Source: Thalassia testudinum
Lineage: Eukaryota > Streptophyta > Magnoliopsida > Alismatales > Hydrocharitaceae
Direction: 5' to 3'
DNA: 64,000 nt
NCBI GenBank assembly: GCA_037157565.1
Contig: JAZHRO010000013.1
Coordinates: 114,776,001-114,840,000, forward strand
A program made the translations under genes and the position numbers. How positions within the stretch are numbered: position 1 is the stretch's first letter; each line of letters opens with the position of its first letter. This document shows positions 22,158 through 33,390 of the stretch, piece by piece. The notes under the pieces were generated by a model, which saw only the letters and a program-made list of their open reading frames with translations, ran no database searches and was not told where the DNA came from.

Positions 22158-25100
22158 CTAGGGGCTATCGCTGATCGGGTAGATTATACCCGCATCCAGC
22201 CACTTAATGATTTCATTCTTAACGACCTCCCGCATGTTAGGGTTGAGACGTCGCTGCATCTCGCGAGAAGGTCGAGCCTCCTCCTCCGTATATATACGAT
22301 GAGTGCAGTAGGAGGGACTAATACCAGATAAGTCTGATAAGGACCACCCAATAGCTGCCTTGTGTTCTAGGAGGACCTTAGTTAGTTTGCACTCCTGCTC
22401 CATGGTTAATTTTGGACTGATGATTACAGGGAGCGTTTCATTTGGTCCCAGGAAAACATACTTGAGTGTATTAGGCAGCACTTTTAGCTCGGGAGTAGAT
22501 GGGGAAGGATCTGGCATTTCTTGGGACGAGAGTGTCCCAGACGGGTAGGAGAACAAGTTAGGAGGAAGAAACTGGCCTTCAGATTGGCCAAGAAGAGGGG
22601 CTTCTTGGATAGATGGATCCAAAAATGAATAGCCCCAGTGAGAAGTATATGGGCTCAAGGTCCCAGTGTGGATTTGTAAATCCGCCTGATTTGGCGGGGA
22701 AGAAAGGGCAATTCGGTCTTCATGAGTATGGACCGACAGTGAGTAGCCCGGATATGACTCAGACCACGAGGTATGGGAAGCGGAGAAAACCTCGTCAGAA
22801 GTCTGGCCAGGAGAAGGTACTGGACAAGGGAGGGATTGGGGAACGTCACAGTATGCGTTGGTTAGGCAGTTATCAGTGTTTATAGGTAATCCGCAGCAGT
22901 CCGAATAGGTCCCAATTAGTCCGATACACGCGCTGACGGCCATATCCTCGTCAGACGTGTCATCCTCAATGCAATCGCAATCAAAGTTCTTGGCTGCCTT
23001 GAATATGTTAAGCTTGAGCTTCTCAGATCCAACGGCAATCTCAATACAGCCCGACTCGCAGTCGATGTGGGCGCGGGCTGTGGCCAAGAAAGGTCGACCG
23101 AGGATGATCGGACAATCAGAAAGTGAACTAGGAACTTCCATATCTAAAACAAGAAAGTCAACAGGAAAACAGAGACTGTTGACCCTAACCACCACGTCTT
23201 CCACCACACCCTTCGGGATTTTGACAGAACGATCTGCCAACTGTAACGTGACAGGGGTGGGTTTCAGATTTCCCAAGGAAAATTTTTTGAGCATGATGGT
23301 CGGTATGAGATTGATGGAAGATCCTAGATCAAGCAAGGCACGGTTAAAACTGCAGCCTTGGATGCTACAGGAAATCAGTGGTGTGCCCGGATCTTTCTGC
23401 TTCGGTGGTAAGTTTGACAGTATAGCACAACTCGCATGAGGCGAGAGAACCACCGGATTCTTAGTCCTCTTCGACTGTCGTCTGGGTGTTGTGTAGTCTT
23501 TGAAAAATAGAGCGACAGTAGGTATGTGGTCGATTGCCTCGAGCAGGGGTACCTTGATTTCTACATCCCTGAACAAATTACGTAGGTTGTCAAAGGCCTG
23601 CGTATTTTTCTTTTTGCCTTTTGGCTCCCTTAGTAGAGCCTCAGGGAATGGGATTGATTCTGGCACAAGTTTTGGTGCATCATCCTCTCGCGAATGCGGT
23701 ATGCATCCCGAATGAGAGGGTGATGAAGAAGATGGGCCAGGATCAGGTCGAGGCGGATCGACGGTTTGCTTACCGCTCCTCGTAGTGATAGCATTGGACG
23801 ATGCGGGTCCAGTGGGATCATACGGTGGAGGAGGGTTTGCAATGGGGATATAAGAGTGTGGTGCTGCAGCAGGATTAGCCTGAAATCCCGGTGGAATGCT
23901 CGGAGCTTGCAGAACTTGATTAACCTGTCCCTGAGAAGGTCGTACCTGTGGTTGAGAACCACGGGGCACGAAATTTCGCGGGTTTGGAACAGGTTGGGCG
24001 GGAAGAGTGCCCTGAGATCGAGTCGCCATGCATAGTTGACTGATCTCGGCATTCTGCTGCGCCAATTGGTGCTGAAGAGAGGTCATGTTCTCTTCATGGC
24101 GCTTTGACATTTCCGTCATCATTCGCATCAATTTGTCAAGAGGGCTTGATGCGTGTTCAGTTTGTGGTACGCAAGGGCCTGATGGCGGATTTGCCATAGG
24201 ATTAAATTGGACCCTTGGGATGACGGGTGCGGACGGTCGCATTGGTCCACCCGCGGGGTTTTGGCGCTGCGAGTTGTTGGACCATGCAAAGTTCGGATGA
24301 TTACGCCACCCCGGGTTATAAGTGGTAGAGAACGGGTTGTTCCCCAGGGCGCAAGCATCTTCTATGCCAGTAGACGCGTCCGCATGTAGATATGCGTCCG
24401 AGCCCACGGAGGCTTGGTCCTCCGTGTCGAAATACTGGCTCGCAGAAGCCAGTTCCACATGACTTACCGAGTCGCTTGGCGCGACACTCGGTAAGGAAGG
24501 TCTAACGGGGTTTCTTGGGATAAGCCTGGTATTAAAAGAACTTGGATTGTGACGAAGTGGTGAAGAGGTGGTGTTTGCCATAGATCGAGCGGGGTTGGCC
24601 AGAAGCTCGTCCAGCTTCTTGTGCACGACGGAGACTTCATCCAGTTTTTGTGCAATAAGGCTTAGATCAGTGGATGAATGGGAGGGTCCCATGTCAACTT
24701 CGTGGACATTTCGGGGCTGGCTGGTACGATTAAAGGCGACAATGGAAGCATTGTTCATCGAGTTTTCACTCATATTTTCAAACAGCTCGAATGCTCCATT
24801 CTCGTCTTTATTCATAAAGTTCCCTCCACAGGAAGCGTCTGCAATCTGCTTCAAAGTCTCATTTAGCCCATAGTAGAAAATCTGGGCTATATGCCACTTA
24901 GGCAGACCGTGGTGCGGACACTTCCTGAGGAGGTCGTTATACCTCTCCCATGCCTCATGAAATTGTTCGTCGTTTTGTTGCGTAAATGAAGTGATAGCAC
25001 GGCGAAGCGCATTGGTCCGCCCGATTGGGAAGAACTTCTTGAGAAACGCTGTTCGCATCTCTTCCCACGAGTGGATGGTTCTCCCAAGGGTGCGTAACCA

Positions 25101-25634
25101 TTGCGACGCTTTATCCCGTAATGAAAACGGGAACATCTTCATGAGGACTATAGATAACCCGACATTTCTTGGTTTAACGGTTTCAGCAAGTCGGGTTAGG
25201 TCTTCCAAGTGGAGAAATGGGTCTTCACTTGCAAGACCATGAAAGTGAAAATTGATTAGGCCAATTATATTTGGTTTTAATTCAAAGTCGTCCCCGCCCA
25301 TGGGGACCCGAATTTGTCCTATGGTCTCTGTAGCAGCGGGATTCTGATAAGAGCTAAGAGACCTAGGCTCCTCCCGTTCGGGAGGGTTCTGCATTTCCTC
25401 CAATGTTTCCCGAATGGCTTCGATTTGCTCATTATACATTTCCATTTGGGCTTGGAGGCGGGTTATGGGATCTAAGGCTCCACCACCTGGTGGGTTCTGA
25501 GGGCGGTTTCCTCCCTCGGGATTTGGGGGTGGGCGTGCAGCCATGTTTGTGGAGGAGGAGGACGATTCGACTTTTTTTCTAGATTTATCAGTCAATTCAA
25601 ATAGTTCAGGGTTTTGTGACCTCCTCCCAAACAT
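22158..25634 (-). CDS. E5 gag-protease (1158 residues)
   Basis: The N-terminal two thirds of the Athila polyprotein. The gag capsid region covers about residues 115-300 (DFELKPNIIGLINFHFHG, FPFSLRDKASQWL, EAWERYNDLLRKCPHHG), where it packages element RNA. A proline- and serine-rich linker follows. The aspartic protease, which would cut the polyprotein, has its active-site triad in LLDLGSSINLIP near residue 768. The frame then enters the RT leader (IIKWLDAGIIYPISDSP) and ends at TAG. In E2 and E3 the same position is tryptophan (SRWVS), so the stop is a TGG-to-TAG change, not the natural end. The start ATG at 25634 is about 1.4 kb from the PBS. Confidence 0.92.
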   Translation of the reverse strand: MFGRRSQNPELFELTDKSRKKVESSSSSTNMAARPPPNPEGGNRPQNPPGGGALDPITRLQAQMEMYNEQIEAIRETLEEMQNPPEREEPRSLSSYQNPAATETIGQIRVPMGGDDFELKPNIIGLINFHFHGLASEDPFLHLEDLTRLAETVKPRNVGLSIVLMKMFPFSLRDKASQWLRTLGRTIHSWEEMRTAFLKKFFPIGRTNALRRAITSFTQQNDEQFHEAWERYNDLLRKCPHHGLPKWHIAQIFYYGLNETLKQIADASCGGNFMNKDENGAFELFENMSENSMNNASIVAFNRTSQPRNVHEVDMGPSHSSTDLSLIAQKLDEVSVVHKKLDELLANPARSMANTTSSPLRHNPSSFNTRLIPRNPVRPSLPSVAPSDSVSHVELASASQYFDTEDQASVGSDAYLHADASTGIEDACALGNNPFSTTYNPGWRNHPNFAWSNNSQRQNPAGGPMRPSAPVIPRVQFNPMANPPSGPCVPQTEHASSPLDKLMRMMTEMSKRHEENMTSLQHQLAQQNAEISQLCMATRSQGTLPAQPVPNPRNFVPRGSQPQVRPSQGQVNQVLQAPSIPPGFQANPAAAPHSYIPIANPPPPYDPTGPASSNAITTRSGKQTVDPPRPDPGPSSSSPSHSGCIPHSREDDAPKLVPESIPFPEALLREPKGKKKNTQAFDNLRNLFRDVEIKVPLLEAIDHIPTVALFFKDYTTPRRQSKRTKNPVVLSPHASCAILSNLPPKQKDPGTPLISCSIQGCSFNRALLDLGSSINLIPTIMLKKFSLGNLKPTPVTLQLADRSVKIPKGVVEDVVVRVNSLCFPVDFLVLDMEVPSSLSDCPIILGRPFLATARAHIDCESGCIEIAVGSEKLKLNIFKAAKNFDCDCIEDDTSDEDMAVSACIGLIGTYSDCCGLPINTDNCLTNAYCDVPQSLPCPVPSPGQTSDEVFSASHTSWSESYPGYSLSVHTHEDRIALSSPPNQADLQIHTGTLSPYTSHWGYSFLDPSIQEAPLLGQSEGQFLPPNLFSYPSGTLSSQEMPDPSPSTPELKVLPNTLKYVFLGPNETLPVIISPKLTMEQECKLTKVLLEHKAAIGWSLSDLSGISPSYCTHRIYTEEEARPSREMQRRLNPNMREVVKNEIIKWLDAGIIYPISDSP

Positions 25635-27017
25635 GCACTACCGCAGGAAGAATTGGGGAGATGAGAAGGGAATAGGGATGAGAGAAATGACGCCGCAAAG
25701 GTACACTTGATTACAAATCAATACAGTCAAGTTCCTAACCTCTACAGTGTGCCCTTAGACCTAAAGATCTAAGTTACCTACTATCACGAATTACGGAACC
25801 GAATGCGAGCACCGCGGAACCACCGGGCCAGATTGAAAGGCCGTTTGCCCCAGTCTTAGACACCCGATAGCACGCGGGAACTCTCACCAGCACGTAGTCG
25901 CTACACACAGGTAGTTAGACCTCCAATCCTCAGTAAGGGTCAAGTTACTACCAGTTTTAATTAGAGGCTTAGGGTCAAGTGCTTTTGGAATGTGAAGGGC
26001 GTTGTTTACGGGTAATGCCCAAGTGATTGATTTTAAGAGTGTGTAAGAACAAGCATGCAACGGGGAAATCTCCCCGAATTGAAGTTTTTATTGGCGAATG
26101 GTTTTTAGAGTTCAGCCTTAAGTAGTATGAATTTTAGGGTTTTGCTGAATTACCAATTCAACCAATCTCCGGGTTTTTTGCAAAAATACAGGTTTTCCTT
26201 CTAAAACCCAAGAAACCCTTCTTCAATTATCAGTTAGTTAATGCATGCTAAAATGCAATGGGCTACCCTAAATGGAGATTTCTAAGTGTGGATGCACGAA
26301 TCAGTTTTATATCAATGTGACAGGGAGCCAAAGCACTTCAATTCAAGCGCTCCCAATCACCAGAAATGATTTCCACACACAAGGCTTCAACCAAAAGATA
26401 AAGAAAATAAAATTTTTGGGGTTGAAGTATTCAGGATCGAATCACAGGCAAATTTGAAAAGTCGTGGTGGGGTTGGAATCAACTCAATTCCAAGTCTCCC
26501 CACCAAAAATGTGATCCTGAATTAAAGATAAGTGAGGCAAAAGAGGGATACAAGCAATCTTTTTCTTTGCCTCAAAGAATACTTCCCACGGCGAAAAATC
26601 TAAGAATGAAGATTCTCGGATTTTCGCTATGCGAAGTAAGGTGGGAAATCCGGGGCAGTGGGAGTGAAGACAACCAATCAATCAAGTGAATTTTAATCCA
26701 CTTGCCCTCAAGAAATCCCAAAAAGTTTTTCTAGTTTTTAGTTTTAAAAATTTTTTTTTTTTTATTTTTGTGGTGGCAAGTTAACACTAATTTGATGAGA
26801 AAAGAAAACCTACTTGTTCGGCAACGTGTGCGAAGCTCCAATGCAATGTCGGCGTCTTCACGCTCTCGTTCCCGCCTTGGATCTGCTCACGTCCTCGACT
26901 TCGTCAGCCTTCTTCTCCTTCCACCAGGTTCACCTGCACACCAAAAACAACAATACCCGTGAAGAGAGAAGAGACAAATTTAAAGGAATTGGATAGAAAC
27001 TTACTCGAAAGCGCACC
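25635..27017 (-). other. E5 leader between PBS and gag
   Basis: About 1.4 kb of transcribed noncoding leader. I see no coding signal and no strong repeat; it presumably holds the packaging signal. Confidence 0.6.
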
Positions 27018-27035
27018 TCCCCGGCAACGGCGCCA
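27018..27035 (-). other. E5 primer-binding site (tRNA-Asp)
   Basis: The + strand reads TCCCCGGCAACGGCGCCA, the 3' end of plant tRNA-Asp including CCA, as I recall it. It lies nine bases from the 5' LTR, and all 18 bases match. Confidence 0.85.
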
Positions 27036-27044
27036 GAAAAGTCA

Positions 27045-27819
27045 TGATGGGTCAGCCTGGATAGGTTGTTAATATGATATTTTTATCGGTGAAATGTGTA
27101 TAGTGGTTAACCTAATTCAGACCTAACCATTTCTTTACAAAATTTTTAACCTGGCCTAATTGATTTTATCTTGTCACTTTTAAGCCCAGGGTCGAACTCA
27201 GGGAAGTGGGGTTCAAGTCGAGTTTCTACGTTTTCCTTAAAACGCGTCTCTTCCATTCGTTTATTCTGTTTTTGGTATTTTTCTTATTTAGGTTTTTTTC
27301 TGGTAATCCTTGTTCTTGAGGCACACCCTCAAAATTGTGTCCTTGGCTTTTAGCCAAAACAGAGTTCCAAAACGCGCCTTGCTACTCGCAAGACGGGGTA
27401 CCTGCAAATCAAAGATTATCTTTTCACTTTTATACCTTTTTTTTATCTTTTTACTAAGAAGGAAGCTAACAGATAGAAAGTAAATATAGTAGCTATAGAT
27501 ATATATTTATATGTAGTATATATATAAAGGGGTGGGGGTGGCGGTGACGATGGAGTGTAGCACTATGTCGAGTCAGTTGACGTCTAGAGAGACGCAACCA
27601 ACACGACTATGTGCCGCGTGGAGTGTGGATGGAGGATGGATGATGTATGGGACCACGCTTTTTTGTACGCGTGTATCAGGGAATATCAGCAACTGGTGCA
27701 GATATCCCCATGATACAGCGTATAGTAAATAACGTGAAAATATATGTACATATGTATGTATATGAGTAAATATATCTATATGTATATAAATGTATAAGTA
27801 TATATGTATAGATATATAT

Positions 27820-27867
<48 letters not shown>

Positions 27868-27984
27868 ATATGTATATAGCTATGTATATATGTATATAAG
27901 TATATATGTATTTAGATATATGTATATATATATGTGTATATGTATAAGTATATAGATATGTATATATATATATATGTATATGAG

Positions 27985-28024
<40 letters not shown>

Positions 28025-29403
28025 GTATATGTATATATATATTATATTATATGTATGTATACATAACTATATAGATATACTATGTATATATAAGTATATA
28101 TATATAGATATATGTATATGTATATATATATATATATGTATGTAAGTTACTATTAGTGTGTGTGTGTGTGTGTCGGTGAATGGGTGTGTGTGTGTTGCTG
28201 TAAGTGAAAAAAAAAAGAGAGAGAGAGAGAGAGAGATAGAGATCGCGAAGAGAGAGAGAGCGCCAGAGAGAGAAAGAGCGGGCGGGAGAGATCGCGAGCG
28301 CGGACGATGGCAGCGAGTTAAGACGTCTGCTCGCGGCGGCGGACGTCTGACGCCGCGTCGTCTGAAGGCGGAGGCGGACGTCTGAAGACGGCGGGTGCGG
28401 GCGCGCCTTCGCGCAGGGTTCTGCAGGCCTGCGCGAAGTCGACGAGCGGGCGATGGCGCGGAGGAGCGAGCGTGGAGGAGGTTTGCAGGTGGTCGCGGAG
28501 GGTCGCGGAGGGGGGTAGGGGTCGGCGTGAGGCCGTAGCCGGCCGCTGCAGTGCGCGCGGCGGCGGGCTACGGGTGCAACTGCGAGGCGGACAGAACGGA
28601 GACGGAGGCGGAGAACGGGCCTGCAGACGTGCGCGGAGGGTTGCGCGCCTGCGGGGAAGGTCGCGGAGGAGGCGGGGGGTGCTGCTGCTGCTGCTGTCGC
28701 CGCGGTTTAGCTGCTGCTGCTGCTTCAAGCTTCGGAGCTTGAAGCGGCAGCAATGGCGTGGAGATGAAAACGAAGAGAAAAGAAAACACCACGCCCACCT
28801 GCTCGTTGAAGAGCTGGGCGGTGGTGTTCCCACTGTGGTGGTGAGCACCACAGTGGGTTCTCCTGCTCGTCGGGTGCCTCCTCGACGGAGGGCCGGCGTA
28901 TGGGAGGGGAGAACGGGCGAGGAAGGTGGCTGCGGGTTTTTTTTCAGTAGCTGCAACCGCCACGTCGCGAGGATGAAGCTGCAGCTACTTATAGAGGAGG
29001 GGAGAGGGGCGTGTTGGCTGCAGCAGGGAGAGGGCGTGCTAGTTGCAGCTGTAGGGAGCGGCGTTGGCAGGGAGACGTGACGGGAAGAGGTGCTGCGTGG
29101 CTGCTGCATGCAGCTGCGGGAAGAGTGCAGCCGCGGGAAGGACGCAGCCGCGGGAAGAAGAGAAAAGCCGTGGGAAGAAGAAAGAAAGATGAAAATAAAA
29201 TATGGAGAGGGGACTTTTTGCAAAGAGACACTTGAAGAAAAATGTAAAAATGCAAGCCATTTATTCCATTCTCTTCTCCTCTCAATTAAATGCATGCATG
29301 CAAGCGTTTTTACAAATGCAACTACAGGATTATAATATACATAGTTAATGCTAGAAAATAGCATAAGAAGGCGTTCTTATAGGCGTGTTTTGAGGTGCAA
29401 ACA
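27045..29403 (-). mobile_element. E5 5' LTR
   Basis: 2359 bases, the same layout as the 3' LTR. Outside the microsatellite the only difference I find is A at 27255 against G at 16074. The TATA box is at 28986-28995 and the U5 motif at 27188-27204. GAAAG (29404-29408) follows as the right target duplication. Confidence 0.93.
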
Positions 29404-29777
29404 GAAAGTAAATTTATTTTAGAAGTTTTTACCTTAGAGGTACCTTCATGAGTTACCTCGAGTGTGTGCCAGATCTCGTATGCGGCGGCGCATTGCGAGA
29501 TTCTATTGAACTCCTCCGAGCTAAGCGCGTAGTAGAGAGCGTTCATGGTCTTCGCGTTCAAAGAGAGTTCGCGAATTTGTTGTTGCGAGTAGCCTCCCGC
29601 GGGTTTTTCAAGGATCTCAAATGGCGTCTCGCACCTGGCCCAAATCGTGAAGTCATTGGCTTGAAGCCAAGTCTTCATCCGCAGCTTCCAGTAGGGGTAG
29701 TTGCTCCCATCGAAGAATGGCGGACAGGACGTGGATTGCCCCTCGGAGATTCGGATCGCTGATGTGCTTCCCTCCAT
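29404..29777 (-). pseudogene. E4 gag, N-terminal part
   Basis: It starts with ATG at 29777, about 40 bases from the E4 PBS. It encodes the typical copia gag opening: FDGSNYPYWKLRMKTWLQ, then ALYYALSSEEFNRISQC and AYEIWHTLEVTHEGT. This is the DUF4219/UBN2 capsid region. It is cut by E5 after residue 124. Joining it to 15109 leftward restores codon TCT and the reading frame exactly. Confidence 0.88.
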
Positions 29778-29818
29778 TTGATCTCTTGCCGAGTGTTACT
29801 CCGATCTCGCAAGAACCT

Positions 29819-29830
29819 GCTCTGATACCA
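29819..29830 (-). other. E4 primer-binding site (initiator tRNA-Met)
   Basis: On the - strand it reads TGGTATCAGAGC, the standard plant copia PBS complementary to initiator tRNA-Met. It lies two bases from the LTR end. Confidence 0.9.
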
Positions 29831-29832
29831 AC

Positions 29833-31547
29833 TGAAATTTTCGCCCTACCAGGAGGGGGTGACGTAATAATTGAGGAAATAAAATAAACAATCTCATAAA
29901 ATAGACAATCACACAAGTACACAAGTATTTTTAGGTGGAAACCCAAACCGGGTGAAAACCACCACCTAACCCTCTCGAGTTAGGATTTTCCGATCAACCA
30001 AGTTGATCAAAATCCACTAAACGAATCACTTTAAACGAGGGTGATTCAACCTCAATTACAACCACGCTACAAGTGCGAGGGTAGCGTTCCTCAACCCCTT
30101 CTCTCCATGAGAAGGATTTTGTCCGACGAAGGAGACGGGAATTCGCAAAGCGAATACCCAACTAAATAACAAAGATAAAAAGAAACAACAAGTCCTATAG
30201 AGCCAACAAAGTAATTTTAAACCTAGCTTCTATAGGAATTAGGAAACTCCCCTTTGCAAGGAGTGCGTCGAGTTGATGACGCGGTGCGTGAGCCACGCGA
30301 TGGCGCAACGTCGCTCTCGTGAACTACGGCGGGAGAGCGGGTGCACGAAGCTTGATGCTCTCTAGATGAAGAATTAGAGCTTGGAGAGCAAGAGAGACAC
30401 AAAATGGTTTGAAAGTGTATTGCAAGGTGTGTCTTGTGTTTCTAGGTGTATCTTTGGTTTCTCTTGGTGTGTAAAGGCTCCCCTCTATTTATAGAGGCCT
30501 TAGGAAGGCTTTGGAAGGCTTAAAAAAGCTTCCATAGCCGTTGGGTACAAAGCCCAAGTGAATCAGCCTGAAATCAGGAACAATCATTACACTGACAGGC
30601 TTATCAGACGTCTAATTATGGCATCAGACGTCTGGAAGTTCACTTTAAGATGTCTGAAAATAAGGTCAGACATCTGATTTTGGGCAGGTCTCTTCCTGAC
30701 TTGGATCAGGTCTAAACAGGGTTCTAGCGCAAGTTCATCAGACGACATACAGGACGTCTGGCACTATGTCTGGACGTCTGGAAACCTACTTTTTCGTGGG
30801 AATGGATTTGCAACGGCTAGAAAATCTCTGAGAGGAGATTTTCGGGTCAGTCGAGGCAAAACGGTCAATTATCAGACGTCTGGAAAGGCCTAAGGATGTC
30901 TGATAAGGCTCTAACGGTCATATCCTTGAGTGTTTGTTAAGCCAGTTAACGGTCCACTAATTGGACGTCTGGCAAAATCATCAGACGTCTCCTAAGACGT
31001 CTGGTCTAAGGTCTGGATGTCTGATTTCATCAGACAGAACTACTTAAGTCCAGCCTAATTGTTATCAGACGTCTGAATCAACAATCAGACGTCTTAAAAC
31101 ATTTTATCAAACGTCTGATTTGGGAATTAGACGTCTGGAAACTCTGTTTGAACCCTACATTGGTTTTCTAAGTTCTTTACAGAAAACCTAAGTATCCTAG
31201 GGTTGTGTCGATATTCCTAGGACTACTGTTAGGGTACTTTGAGGCTCTTTAACATGAATCTAAGTAAATAATAAAGAGCAAGAAAAATAACGACAAATGT
31301 ACATGAAAGGAAAAAATAGAATTCTATCCTATTCTTCTTGTCCTTCCATCTTCAATCTATCGCTCCTCGCGAATCTCTTCTGTTCTCCATCAAGCTCCTC
31401 CAATCCATCCTGGATGCGAGCTCGAACTCTGTTTAAGCGCATCTCCAATTGCAATTTGCCTGAAATCTAAGACTCCAAGTGCAAATGTTAAAAGACACGT
31501 GTTTTGTTATCATCAAAACAAATGATCGTGGTGCTCTAGCATCAACA
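29833..31547 (-). mobile_element. E4 5' LTR
   Basis: 1715 bases, TGAAATTTTCGCC to CATCAACA. It carries the same GACGTC array (about 30605-31135) and the TATA box at 30483-30496. It differs from the 3' LTR by scattered substitutions, several of them CG to TG or CA inside the palindromes. TAAAT follows at 31548-31552. Confidence 0.92.
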
Positions 31548-31552
31548 TAAAT

Positions 31553-33370
31553 GTCCTACCTTCTTCTCGCGCGCACCTGCAGCAGATGTCGCGCTTGATT
31601 GCAGCTGTAGCCGTCGACACCAATTGAAGACTTTGAGATGTTTGCGAAAGCTCCCCGTGCGACCTGGGACTGTGTCCTGGAGTGGGCACAGCCTGGAGAA
31701 GCTTGCAAGGTTGCTTCAAGTTTCCTCGTCAATGGCAGAGGGGCGACGAAACCTGAAATGCATGAAGACGGCCTCGCGGCCCCGTGAGATCATAGGAAAA
31801 CCTTCGTCGTATCACGGTGAAGGTGAGGCGGGGTTGGCTAGCTACGGGGTAGCCTAGGCATGCATGCCTAGGTCGCACTGTGGCCGTGAAGGTGGGTTAG
31901 GTCGGTGGAGGTGTGCAGTGTGTGTGGCGGTTGGTGAAGGTGCGGAGGATGATCGGTGAGTCAGGGTGGTGCTTAGGGACCGGTCGGCGAGGGGTGGGAT
32001 AGCCTGTGGAGGTGGAGTAGCCTCACCGGAGTTGGTGGCCGAAGGTGAAAACGATGGTGGTGGTAGTGGCAGTCGAGGGGTCGAAACTAAAAATTGATGA
32101 AGGGGAAATGAAGAGTAGAGGGAGAGGAGCTTAACTGATGGACTTGGAGTGAAGGGGCGAGGCGGAGGGCGAGCAGCGGGTACTACCATCGCCGGAGACG
32201 AAAACCCTGTGGTGGAGAAGCGGTGACGAGGAAGAGGGTCGGTGGGCGCGCGTTGGTACGGCGCGGCACGGAGTACGGCGGAGCTAGCTCTGCCACTGGT
32301 ACAGTGGCAGAGCGACCAGAAGAGGGAGGGAGAGTTGCTGGATGCTTCGAGCAGTTGGCCGGAGTGAGGAGGAGATGAAATTGGGGGGCTTTCTCGGGCC
32401 AATTCAAGCTGGCCGAAGTGGAGAGCTCTAGGCAGGCTTAAATAGGCACGGGAAGAAGGAGAAGCGCACGGAGGAGGTGGGAATACCACATCAGAGGTAT
32501 GACCGGAGCAAGAACCATACCTCTCGAGCATTCGCATGAGAGGTATGGGGGCATTTCAGGGCATGCGGAGCTGCCCATGCGGTATGGGGCTTCGCAGGGA
32601 GCTCCTCTTTCAAATCTGGGAGCAGCTCCCCATGAATCTAAGGAGAGAACCTCTGCGCAAAGTCGCCGGAGGTATGGATCCCTACTGCAATGGAAGAGGG
32701 ACCAAAATGAATAAAGTGATGAAGAAGTTAGGGGGGAATTTGCAAGGGTTTCAAAAAGTTGAGGTTTAAATGTAATTTGGTGGACCAATTTGCAAAGTAG
32801 GTCAAGACGACCTTCCCTTAGGTCCAAATTTTGGTATAAACCTAATTTGGACCTAAGGAATCCAATGGTGAAGTTGGATTTTAGGTTTGACCACGTTTGA
32901 TTGGATATTTTGTGCAAAAATCCAAATTATGTTAAATATTGGGCATAGGCCCCAATCTAGGTCAAAATATGTTCCAAAGGCCAAATTGAAGGTTCTACAC
33001 CCTAAAGGATATTTTTTCATGATTTTTAGAGGATTTAGTTTATTTTTATCTTTCCTAGAACCTTGTGAATTTAAGTGGGTTTGTTTTAGGGTTACAGAAT
33101 GTCATTTAATTCCTAGATTTCACAATAACCCTTTTTTGACTGAACCATCCCACTTTTTCTCTTATTAAGTTAAATTGACCTATGTATAGACCCTTAAAAA
33201 TCCCGTTGATGCACTGCAATGGTAAAATTACAGTTTTACCCCTTATTTTATGATTTCTTCCCATATTAATGATCCATTGAATTAAGCCCTTCTCTTGGTT
33301 ATGTAGGAGCTCTTGTTCGCTTTATTAGGTCAAAATATGCTAGTTAAGACTCATGATGAGGTTCTTATCA
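31553..33370 (-). mobile_element. E3 3' LTR, right arm (U3 side)
   Basis: It resumes at GTCCTACC, matching GTCCCACC in the sister LTR, and ends GTTCTTATCA before the polypurine tract. It contains a hairpin at 32515-32548 and a TATA-like GCTTAAATAGG at 32436-32446. The arginine/proline-rich frames at 31854-32917 are by-products of GC-rich DNA. Confidence 0.85.
32515..32548 (-). promoter_or_regulatory. E3 LTR promoter hairpin
   Basis: Perfect 11-base arms CCATACCTCTC and GAGAGGTATGG enclose a 12-base loop, about 70 bases upstream of the TATA-like box at 32436-32446. The sister LTR keeps it (arms 46247-46257 and 46272-46282). Relative to E2, one pair has changed on both sides (ATCTCTC/GAGAGAT to ACCTCTC/GAGAGGT). 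Confidence 0.7.
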
Positions 33371-33390
33371 TACCTCCATGCCTAGCTTTT
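33371..33390 (-). other. E3 polypurine tract
   Basis: On the - strand: AAAAGCTAGGCATGGAGGTA, directly before the LTR start TGATAAGAACC. It has one change from the E2 tract. Confidence 0.8.

Larger units (their letters stand above)
15115..29403 (-). mobile_element. E5: young Athila element with rearranged 3' end
   Basis: A - strand Ty3/gypsy element with a 5' LTR at 27045-29403, a tRNA-Asp PBS at 27018-27035 and a gag-protease frame at 25634-22158. RT-RNase H-integrase lies at 22157-19593, followed by a noncoding stretch, a polypurine tract at 18309-18330 and a 3' LTR at 15864-18308. Beyond the 3' LTR, and still inside the target duplication, lie 10 bases of PBS leader, a 658-base inverted integrase-region fragment and 81 bases of LTR end (15115-15863). 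Apart from a dinucleotide tract, the LTRs differ at one base that I can find. It carries no envelope-like frame. Confidence 0.92.
11708..31547 (-). mobile_element. E4: pol-less Ty1/copia element (Sirevirus-like, LTR-gag-LTR)
   Basis: A - strand element with LTRs of 1715 bases (29833-31547) and 1722 bases (11708-13429). It has an initiator-Met PBS at 29819-29830, a gag split by E5, a multi-copy polypurine array and flanking TAAAT duplications. Without E5 the internal region is only about 2.1 kb, and it holds gag and nothing recognisable as protease, integrase, RT or RNase H. That matches the published class of non-autonomous LTR elements that keep only gag (TR-GAG). The Sirevirus leaning rests on long LTRs, repeated polypurine tracts, LTR palindromes and a coiled-coil gag tail; it is inference without pol. 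Confidence 0.85.

Noticed and set aside
22150..22165. Programmed stop-codon readthrough between E5 gag-protease and RT
   Set aside because: The stop replaces a Trp kept in E2 and E3, lies within the RT leader rather than at a gag-pol border, and is followed by GTGAGT instead of the CARYYA context known from plant-virus readthrough.
31854..32917. Long arginine/proline/serine-rich frames in the E3 LTRs (also 35980-36534 and 45736-46498)
   Set aside because: They come from GC-rich LTR DNA, occur on both strands, and are not kept in frame between sister LTRs.
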